DNA of 23,445 bases from an uncultured Verrucomicrobia subdivision 3 bacterium (GTDB lineage Bacteria; Verrucomicrobiota; Verrucomicrobiae; Limisphaerales; UBA11358), in the NCBI GenBank assembly GCA_903847285.1, contig CAINDH010000139.1, forward strand, positions 1 to 23,445, read 5' to 3'. Under the pieces are notes generated by a model. It was not told the DNA's origin. It ran no database searches and worked only from the letters and a program-made list of their open reading frames with translations. A program made the translations under genes and the position numbers. The first letter of the stretch is position 1, and each line of letters opens with the position of its first letter. Below, one piece after another: positions 15,628 through 21,122 of the stretch.

Positions 15628-15689
15628 CTTTGAGGGGTGAGAACTTTAGGCGCGTGAACGATTCCGTCGCCTGATGCTGCGCTCGGCGA

Positions 15690-15718
15690 TGGCAACGGCC
15701 GTAGCGCGGCCATTGCCA
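15690..15718. repeat. 11-bp-stem inverted repeat in convergent intergenic region
   Basis: TGGCAACGGCC (15690-15700) pairs with GGCCATTGCCA (15708-15718) across a 7-base loop, with one mismatch on the plus strand and a G-U pair if transcribed from the minus strand. It lies 39 bases past the stop of the minus-strand TfoX-domain gene, where a terminator could sit, but no T-tract follows on that strand. It may be part of the same repeat cluster as 15588-15627. Confidence 0.5.
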
Positions 15719-15757
15719 CCATTGTTGCTGATACGCGCACCAGTTTGAAAAATAAAG

Positions 15758-16111
15758 TCAGCTTGGCTTCGTCCGCTTCGCCGTTTTCTTTTTCTCCGCC
15801 GCGATAGCAATCGCTTTACGCGCCCACAGCACCAATTCGTGAGGTTGCTCCAAAACATCCGGCGGCACTTCGTGGTAAGCCATCGTCATCACCTTGCCCT
15901 TCATCGCGTAAGTGAACGGCTCCATGCCGCGCGCGGTGTAGTCGCCTTCCGTTGACACGTCCGTTTTGAAAAACAATCTGCCCTCGTCGAGGATGCCGAA
16001 GAATTTTTCGCCGCAATAAATTCCGTGCGCGCCGAACATCGCCTTCGCGCGCACGTCCGGCAGCGCGCTTAACTGGTCGAGAATGAATTCTTTGAAGGAG
16101 TCGTCAGACAT
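15758..16111 (-). CDS. TfoX N-terminal-domain protein
   Basis: This 117-residue cytoplasmic protein starts at ATG 16111. It is a stand-alone TfoX/Sxy N-terminal domain: 'KAMFGAHGIYCGEKFFGILDEGRLFFKTD' followed by 'MKGKVMTMAYHEVPPDVL' and a helical 'HELVLWARKAIAIA', ending in a Lys-rich tail. In gamma-proteobacteria TfoX/Sxy regulates competence together with CRP. Single-domain versions like this are widespread, lack the C-terminal TfoX domain, and have no established role, so a competence function should not be assumed. It begins 22 bases after the stop of the STN-repeat gene and may be co-transcribed with it. The ribosome-binding site is weak. Confidence 0.85.
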   Translation of the reverse strand: MSDDSFKEFILDQLSALPDVRAKAMFGAHGIYCGEKFFGILDEGRLFFKTDVSTEGDYTARGMEPFTYAMKGKVMTMAYHEVPPDVLEQPHELVLWARKAIAIAAEKKKTAKRTKPS

Positions 16112-16133
16112 ATCCGGTGAGAATTCTTTTCAG

Positions 16134-17498
16134 CTAGAGCCTTGGTTTAATGCGCAGTCCGCCAGTGGGCACGTCCTTGACGATGACCAAATCATAAATC
16201 TCACAGAGCGCGATGATGGCTTGTTTGGCGGTCGTGTTTTCCCAGCGGAGGGACATGGTCGGAATTGGTTTATGCGGATTGCTGTTGTCCTTGACGCGTG
16301 GGTCGAGCCGGACTTTCAGCTTGGTTTCACAAATCAGGTTTTCCAGCGCGACATCCAGCGGCACGCCCATAAATTGAATCAACGGGACAATGCCATTGGT
16401 GGCGTAGGGAGAACTATTCGTCTCCATGTTGAGCAGGCTTGCGTCCACGAAGAAAACTGGCTCATCGCTGCGGGTGACGCGCCAGATGCCGGTGACAGGA
16501 TTATCCACCAGAATCAAGCTGTGGACATTGAGAATCCGGTTGAGTGCATTCCAAGCTGTGATTTTTTCCAAACGAATTGAAAGGACTGGCTCGGATGAAT
16601 GGTCTGACGCGGAATCATACCAGAGGCGGGTCAATTTAGAATCCAGCACATAGTTGCAGCCGGCTTGCCGCGCCAGATTTTCGATGCCGGTGCGGATGGG
16701 GACATCGCTAAACACAATCAGCGGAAGGAGGATGTCGTTATGAAAAATGGGGTTGTTGGTGGCCATGCTCGTCAGGCAAGCAAAGAGGCGGTTCGTGATT
16801 TGGCAGGCGCGCGTGATGATGGCGATGTTGGAAACCGGGTCTTCCATCAATACAAAATGGTTGGCCCACAACATTCGCTTGAGCACATCGTCGGCGCCGA
16901 CATTTTTCATGCGCAGGTTGACGAGCGGCTCCCTATAACTCTGGCCAGAAGATTCCGGCAATGGAAACAGCGTCGGGTCTAACAGAAAATTAACGCCCGC
17001 TTCCCGGGCCAGATTCTCGACGGCGGTGATGATTGGCACATCACCAAACTGAATCAGTGGCACGCTTCGAGCCAGGTTCGATGAAGTTCTAATCACGGGC
17101 AGATTATTGAGTGTCTTCCGCGAAGTAATTTGATCAGCGCGGATGACGATGGCGATTTGTGAATCCGGGGTTTCATCCAAGGCTAGGTGATGCAGTTCCA
17201 ACACCCGGTTGAGAACGTCTCTGGCGCCGACATTGTGCAAACGGAATCTGACTATCGGTTCGGATGTCGAATCGTCATTGGAATCAGCGGATGGAAATAG
17301 CGCTGAATCAAAGAGGCAATTGATGTCCGCCAACTTGGCCAGTTGGCGAATGGCTTTGGAGAGGGGAACATCATCAAGTTCAATCAATGGGAGAAGCGGA
17401 TTGTTGGTCGCCACATTAAATTGAAGTGATTGAGCGCGAACGCTGCGTAACGGAGACAGCAGCGAAACTAAAACGAAAATCAAAATAGTTTTTTTCAT
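16134..17498 (-). CDS. Exported protein with four tandem STN-like (secretin/TonB short N-terminal) domains
   Basis: This 454-residue protein starts at ATG 17498 with a signal peptide (MKKTILIFVLVSLLSPLRS, cleavage near VRAQ). The rest is four repeats of about 100 residues (roughly 33-130, 137-237, 247-349, 356-452). Each follows the pattern PLI-x(3)-[DG]-VP-[LI]-x(2)-[AG]-[IVL]-x(2)-L-x(9)-[LF/V]-[LR]-D, then an R-[LMW]-x-N-[VIT] strand, a helix such as DVLNRVLELHHLAL and a final strand with I-x-R. This alternating beta-alpha pattern resembles STN domains, the periplasmic N-terminal modules of secretins and TonB-dependent receptors. No secretin pore or receptor barrel follows, so it is probably a periplasmic binding or scaffold protein. 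The neighbouring genes give no clear partner. Domain identification is by pattern only. Confidence 0.7.
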   Translation of the reverse strand: MKKTILIFVLVSLLSPLRSVRAQSLQFNVATNNPLLPLIELDDVPLSKAIRQLAKLADINCLFDSALFPSADSNDDSTSEPIVRFRLHNVGARDVLNRVLELHHLALDETPDSQIAIVIRADQITSRKTLNNLPVIRTSSNLARSVPLIQFGDVPIITAVENLAREAGVNFLLDPTLFPLPESSGQSYREPLVNLRMKNVGADDVLKRMLWANHFVLMEDPVSNIAIITRACQITNRLFACLTSMATNNPIFHNDILLPLIVFSDVPIRTGIENLARQAGCNYVLDSKLTRLWYDSASDHSSEPVLSIRLEKITAWNALNRILNVHSLILVDNPVTGIWRVTRSDEPVFFVDASLLNMETNSSPYATNGIVPLIQFMGVPLDVALENLICETKLKVRLDPRVKDNSNPHKPIPTMSLRWENTTAKQAIIALCEIYDLVIVKDVPTGGLRIKPRL

Positions 17499-17503
17499 TT
17501 TTA

Positions 17504-17509
17504 CCCTTT
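17504..17509 (-). promoter_or_regulatory. Ribosome-binding site of the STN-repeat gene
   Basis: On the minus strand AAAGGG lies 5 bases before ATG 17498. It is one of the few purine-rich Shine-Dalgarno-like sequences in this window and supports the chosen start. Most other genes here lack a recognisable one. Confidence 0.5.
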
Positions 17510-17541
17510 CTTTCCGTCACCCGCAAAGTTGGCACGACGGT

Positions 17542-18495
17542 TCAAACTATGCGGCGCGGCACGCTCGTGGTGTAGAGCATCTGCCCTTGAGCATCGAGCA
17601 TCCGCACGTCTAGCTTGCCAGCCGACAACGCCACCGTGACGAAACCGGGCGTGCTGCCTTTCACAAACTTGGTGTGCTCCGTGGATTTTGAAACTCGCAC
17701 TTTGGAACCAGCGCCGGAGCAGAACAGGTTTACTTTGCCAGCTTGCAAGTGTTGCAGGTCATGATCATGGCCGTTGAAGTAGGCTTGCACGCCGTATTTT
17801 TCCAGCAGGGGCAAAATGTTTTTGATGATGTAGGCCGTGTCGCCGTGTTCGCCGCCGGAATAAACCGGGTGGTGCGCGATGACGATTTTCCATTGCGCCT
17901 TGGAAGCCCCCAGCGCCGACTCCAGCCACGCAACCTGTGGGGCAGGGTCGGGCATACTCTTGAGGATGGCGGCGACGACTTTGTCATCGCTGACCTTCAT
18001 CGGCGTGGTGTCGAGGCAGAAAAATTCGACGGTGTTCTGCGCGTCAATTTTTTCGGTGCGCGTGTAGTAGCGCGCAGGCATCGTCCAACGCGGGCTGGTT
18101 TTGGCGTAGGCGATTTGTGCGTCCACTTCGCCATGATAATCGTGATTGCCGAGAATGCTGTGCCACGGGATCTGCAGCGAGGGCGCGGTGTAGATTTTTT
18201 CAAACGAAGTCTGCCACTGCGGATCGTCCACGGATTTCACGCCGTGTTCGTAAAAATTATCGCCGACGGAGATGACGAACTTGGCATTAACGGCTGCGGC
18301 GGCGAGCGCCATCTGCGCGGCTACATCGAGTTGTTCTTTCTGGCCTTCGCGCCCCCAGTCGCCAAAGACGAGAAAATTAAGACCGCCTGCCTTGGCGTCA
18401 GCCGCGAATAGATTGCGTGGGAACAGCGCGCCGATGGCCGCCGCCTGTGTGGCGACGAATAGCGTGCGGACGAACTGACGACGGGACTGTTTCAT
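17542..18495 (-). CDS. Tat-exported purple-acid-phosphatase-like metallophosphoesterase
   Basis: This 317-residue enzyme starts at ATG 18495. The N terminus has a twin-arginine signal (SRRQFVRT, Arg5-Arg6) followed by a hydrophobic stretch and cleavage near LFAADA, so it should be exported folded, with its metals loaded. The dinuclear metal-site motifs of calcineurin-like phosphoesterases are all present: FGDWG (Asp46), GDNFYEHG (Asp79, Asn80; Tyr82 is the tyrosine position typical of purple acid phosphatases), GNHDYHG (Asn117, His118), AHHPVYSGG (about His208) and GHDHDLQH (His243, His245). Overall layout is closest to tartrate-resistant acid phosphatase (ACP5-type), a phosphomonoesterase. 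A role in periplasmic phosphate scavenging is an inference. Its stop is 43 bases before the STN-repeat gene on the same strand. Confidence 0.9.
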   Translation of the reverse strand: MKQSRRQFVRTLFVATQAAAIGALFPRNLFAADAKAGGLNFLVFGDWGREGQKEQLDVAAQMALAAAAVNAKFVISVGDNFYEHGVKSVDDPQWQTSFEKIYTAPSLQIPWHSILGNHDYHGEVDAQIAYAKTSPRWTMPARYYTRTEKIDAQNTVEFFCLDTTPMKVSDDKVVAAILKSMPDPAPQVAWLESALGASKAQWKIVIAHHPVYSGGEHGDTAYIIKNILPLLEKYGVQAYFNGHDHDLQHLQAGKVNLFCSGAGSKVRVSKSTEHTKFVKGSTPGFVTVALSAGKLDVRMLDAQGQMLYTTSVPRRIV

Positions 18496-18611
18496 AAGGC
18501 GAATGGTTTAATCAGAGACGCGGCGAAAGGCAATGGGTAACAAAAAAATTCAAAGCCAGCGGAACAACAGACGGTATTTGTCGCAGTGTCCAAAATAGTC
18601 CGCCTACGAAG

Positions 18612-18651
18612 TGACCGGGTCGCGGTCATGCCAAGCTGCAGCGCGACTTGG
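18612..18651 (-). repeat. Bipartite palindromic repeat, copy 2
   Basis: On the minus strand this reads as a CCAAGTCGCGCTGC...CTTGG hairpin, then TGACCG...CGGTCA: the same two modules in the same order as at 15588-15627 on the plus strand. The arms are less perfect (5-bp outer stem, 6-bp second stem). It sits in the 185-base gap between the NTF2-like gene and the phosphatase gene, both on the minus strand. The rest of that gap shows nothing recognisable. Confidence 0.65.
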
Positions 18652-18680
18652 CCCACCCGCCGCTCATGCCATTCCTCATC

Positions 18681-19178
18681 TCACTGCAATGTCTTCACCG
18701 TTTCCAGCCGGGTGATGAGCCAATTATTTTCTATGAGCTTGAAGCGGAAGCGCAGTTCCTGCACGCCAAAATCTTTCTGGCTGCCAGCTTGCAGCTTTGC
18801 GGTGCAACTCACCTCGGCGGATTTTTTGTCGGCGGAAACTTTCGCGGCGGCATCGAGAAACTCCACTTTGAGCGATGGCAAGTTGGCAAAGCCTCCCAGC
18901 GTCACTTCGCGGATTTCTTCGCGACCAGAAAGCGTGCGTGTCACCACGCCGGCGATGTCCAAAACAATTTCCGCGTCGCTGGCGAACAGGCTGACCACGC
19001 CGGAGGCTTTGCCGGCGCGTGTGATATTGCTGGCGTCGGCGCTGAACGTGGCGGTGGCGGCGAGCGTGGAAACTTTTTTCAGGACAATTTTTTCCGGGCT
19101 GGGAAATAAAACCATCCACAGCCAGCAACCCAAGGCAGTGACGGCGGCGATGAGTAAGAGACGAAAAATGATTTTCAT
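18681..19178 (-). CDS. Membrane-anchored NTF2-like (SnoaL-like) protein
   Basis: The protein has 165 residues from ATG 19178. A longer frame opens at 19286, but the ATG at 19178 overlaps the stop of the signal peptidase gene by ATGA and begins directly with a hydrophobic anchor (MKIIFRLLLIAAVTALGCWL), so it is the better start. The remainder (about 45-165) has the helix-then-curved-sheet pattern of NTF2-like folds: 'AGKASGVVSLFASDAEIVLDI', 'SGREEIREVT', 'SAEVSCTAKL' and a final 'ELRFRFKLIENNWLITRLETV'. Such domains bind small ligands or act as scaffolds, and no catalytic residues can be named. Translational coupling to LepB suggests a role with export or the envelope, but this is an inference. 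Confidence 0.7.
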   Translation of the reverse strand: MKIIFRLLLIAAVTALGCWLWMVLFPSPEKIVLKKVSTLAATATFSADASNITRAGKASGVVSLFASDAEIVLDIAGVVTRTLSGREEIREVTLGGFANLPSLKVEFLDAAAKVSADKKSAEVSCTAKLQAGSQKDFGVQELRFRFKLIENNWLITRLETVKTLQ

Positions 19179-19690
19179 AAAAACAATTTCCCGAAGATGC
19201 GCTCGCGGTCGGCCCGGCCCTGCGTGTGGAGTCCGAATGGCATGGAGCGGTTGTCGCCCACGATGTAATATTGCCCCGGCCCACACGTGATGGGTTCGTG
19301 GCTCCAGTCGCAGTCATTTTTCAAATACGGTTCTTCGAGCAATTGGCCGTTGATGTAGGCTTGGCCATTGTGGAAGGAAATCGTTTCCCCGGGTAACGCG
19401 AGGATGCGTTTCATCAGCATCACACTTTCGCCGGCGAAACGCACGGAGACCACATCGCCGCGCTGCGGTTCGTGGTGCAGATAAGCGAGGCGGTTAACGC
19501 AGTGAATCTGGTGGTTGTGATATGTCGGCTCCATTGAGATGCCTTCGATGCGGACGGGCAGCAGAATGAATTTGAAAGTGATGAAGCAAACGACCACCAG
19601 CACGGCGATGCGGATGAGGGTGTGGCGCGGATGTCGGCCGATGAGCAACACCTGAATCCACGGAGGCGGGTTGGTGTTGGTGTCTGACAC
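19175..19690 (-). CDS. lepB: Signal peptidase I
   Basis: This 171-residue type I signal peptidase (family S26) removes signal peptides from proteins exported by Sec or Tat at the outer face of the inner membrane. It starts at GTG 19690; no ATG exists upstream of the conserved core. A single membrane segment (about 24-44) precedes box B GISMEPT with the catalytic Ser52. Box D has the general base Lys94 in LMKRILALPGE, and box E is GDNRSMPFG (about 145-153). It is short compared with E. coli LepB (324 residues, two membrane segments) and is closer to the compact Gram-positive SipS type. Its stop overlaps the start of the NTF2-like gene (ATGA). The window encodes at least seven putative substrates with Sec-type signals. 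Whether this is the main peptidase of the cell cannot be judged. Confidence 0.92.
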   Translation of the reverse strand: MSDTNTNPPPWIQVLLIGRHPRHTLIRIAVLVVVCFITFKFILLPVRIEGISMEPTYHNHQIHCVNRLAYLHHEPQRGDVVSVRFAGESVMLMKRILALPGETISFHNGQAYINGQLLEEPYLKNDCDWSHEPITCGPGQYYIVGDNRSMPFGLHTQGRADRERIFGKLFL

Positions 19691-19753
19691 GCCGGTATTA
19701 AAACTGAAAACGGCGGAAAGTTGCGAGCAAACAATGACGGTCTTGGCAGAAAA

Positions 19754-20371
19754 TCATTGTGCGCGGACGCGGATGAAGACGTTGTTGCCGGGTGGCTTTC
19801 CGCAGATGACATCGTTTGTGCCGTTCGGTGCGGTATTAGTCTTGGTCACGGTCAGGGCAAACCAGTTGGTGGCGGCGAGGTTCGTATTGAATTCCGGGAA
19901 ATAGCTGAAGGTGTTTGAGCCGGTGAACTTGAGGTTCAGGTTTGTGCCCACCAACAGTTTGAAAATGACTGGCTTCGGTGGCACCGGCGGATTGATGACG
20001 GTGATGACGCCGGTCATTGAACTATCGTTTTCGCAATTGTAATAGAGTGTGCTGGGTGCGTTGGTCGGTAGGACGAGCGTCAGCGTGCCGAACTGCACAC
20101 CATTCACCGCCACGCCGGTGGCGTAACCGTTGTTATTGCCGTTGCCTTGGATGGTTTTAATCCAGAACGGGTGAGTGATGGCGCTAATCTGGAATGTGTA
20201 AGTCTTGCCACGCTGCAACGTCAGGCCGGGGTTGGGCACACCGTTGACCGAGTAAGAGGACGTGCCGTTGTTGACCACGCTAAAATCCGCCGCGCTCACC
20301 ACGCCCACAAACATCAGGGCTACCAGGACAAAACATTTTCCGTCTCGCAATTGTGGAAACATATTTTTCAT
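19754..20371 (-). CDS. Secreted cupredoxin-like protein with C-terminal tail module (paralogue A)
   Basis: This 205-residue exported protein starts at ATG 20371 (another ATG at 20362 is possible). The signal peptide ends near VSAADF. Residues about 28-127 are a cupredoxin-like beta-sandwich: 'GLTLQRGKTYTFQI', His67 in THPFWI, and the C-terminal loop YYNCENDSSMTGVI with Cys113 and Met119. The second histidine expected between Cys and Met is an Asp (116), so a standard type-1 copper site is incomplete. After a PVPPKP linker (about 129-135) comes the tail module (about 139-205, ending VFIRVRAQ). The last 233 coding bases are almost identical to those of the neighbouring paralogue B. Function (electron transfer, copper binding or purely structural) is unknown. 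Confidence 0.75.
   Translation of the reverse strand: MKNMFPQLRDGKCFVLVALMFVGVVSAADFSVVNNGTSSYSVNGVPNPGLTLQRGKTYTFQISAITHPFWIKTIQGNGNNNGYATGVAVNGVQFGTLTLVLPTNAPSTLYYNCENDSSMTGVITVINPPVPPKPVIFKLLVGTNLNLKFTGSNTFSYFPEFNTNLAATNWFALTVTKTNTAPNGTNDVICGKPPGNNVFIRVRAQ
19758..19990 (-). repeat. Direct repeat, copy in paralogue A (3' coding end)
   Basis: This 233-base segment aligns without gaps to 20442-20674 (offset 684 bases). By eye there are about 15 differences, roughly 94 percent identity. It covers the linker and tail module only; upstream of 19990 the two genes diverge sharply. Confidence 0.9.
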
Positions 20372-20437
20372 CGGCTGAATGCTGGGCGGAATGGCTGCAA
20401 CATGGCAGGCGCGCTAAAAAAATCAAGACGGCGGATT

Positions 20438-21019
20438 TCACTGTGCGCGGACGCGGATGAAGACGTTGTTGCCGGGTGGCTTTCCGCAGATGACATCGTT
20501 TGTGCCGTTCGGCGCGGCATTGGTCTTGGTCACGGTCAGGGCAAACCAATTGGTGGCGGCGAGGTTCGTATTGAATTCCGGGAAATAGCTGAAGGTGTTC
20601 GAGCCGGTGAACTTGAGGTTCAGGTTCGTGCTGACCGTAAGTTTGAAAATGACCGGCTTCGGCGGAACGGGCGGCGCAACGGTGAGGATGGTTCCGCTGA
20701 AATGGTGGATGGAACATTCGTAGCTGTAGTTAGCAGCGGCGAGCGGCACGGTGTAGGTGATGATGCCTGTGGCGATGTTGTTGTTCACCACGCCCGTGCT
20801 GCCGAGGATGTTGAATGGATGAAATGAAGCGTTCGTCACCGCAAACGTGTAGGTCTGCCCGCGCACCAGCGTGAGGGTAGGGTTGTTGTTCGCGCCATTA
20901 ATCAAAAAAGCGAATTGTGAGTTGGGCGTGGTGACATTGAAATCCGCCGCGTGCCCAGCCGCCACGAGTCCCAACCAAGTCAGTCCAAGAAGATATGCCT
21001 GCCAAGGTTTGAAGTGCAT
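20438..21019 (-). CDS. Secreted cupredoxin-like protein with C-terminal tail module (paralogue B)
   Basis: The protein has 193 residues from ATG 21019. An in-frame TTG at 21061 adds 14 residues that are not signal-like, so the ATG is preferred. The signal peptide (MHFKPWQAYLLGLTWLGLV...) ends near GHAADF. The cupredoxin-like part (about 27-115) has His67 in SFHPFNI and a ligand loop YECSIHHFSGTI with Cys102, His105 and His106. The axial Met is absent, the reverse of paralogue A. A PVPPKP linker and a tail module follow, nearly identical to paralogue A. It is separated from A by 66 bases, same orientation, likely a tandem duplicate. It diverges from leuS with about 100 bases between starts, in which no clear promoter is visible. 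Confidence 0.75.
   Translation of the reverse strand: MHFKPWQAYLLGLTWLGLVAAGHAADFNVTTPNSQFAFLINGANNNPTLTLVRGQTYTFAVTNASFHPFNILGSTGVVNNNIATGIITYTVPLAAANYSYECSIHHFSGTILTVAPPVPPKPVIFKLTVSTNLNLKFTGSNTFSYFPEFNTNLAATNWFALTVTKTNAAPNGTNDVICGKPPGNNVFIRVRAQ
20442..20674 (-). repeat. Direct repeat, copy in paralogue B (3' coding end)
   Basis: This is the partner of 19758-19990. The identity ends at the linker PVPPKP, precisely where the cupredoxin-like domain begins, so the repeat is module-sized rather than gene-sized. Confidence 0.9.
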
Positions 21020-21122
21020 GGTGTAGTTGAGATGGTCGCCGCGCAGCTTTGTTCCAGACAAGTTTTGCTCCGTAAATTCCGCGATTGAGTCAGGTGATTT
21101 TTTGCGTATCCTCCACCGCTCT

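Noticed and set aside
15588..15718. Intrinsic terminator for the ABC exporter or the TfoX-domain gene
   Set aside because: Stable stems exist but no T-tract follows on either strand, and one hairpin pair recurs elsewhere, favouring a repeat element.
15758..16111. Calling the gene a competence activator (tfoX/sxy)
   Set aside because: Only the N-terminal domain is present, and no competence genes are nearby; the name would overstate the evidence.
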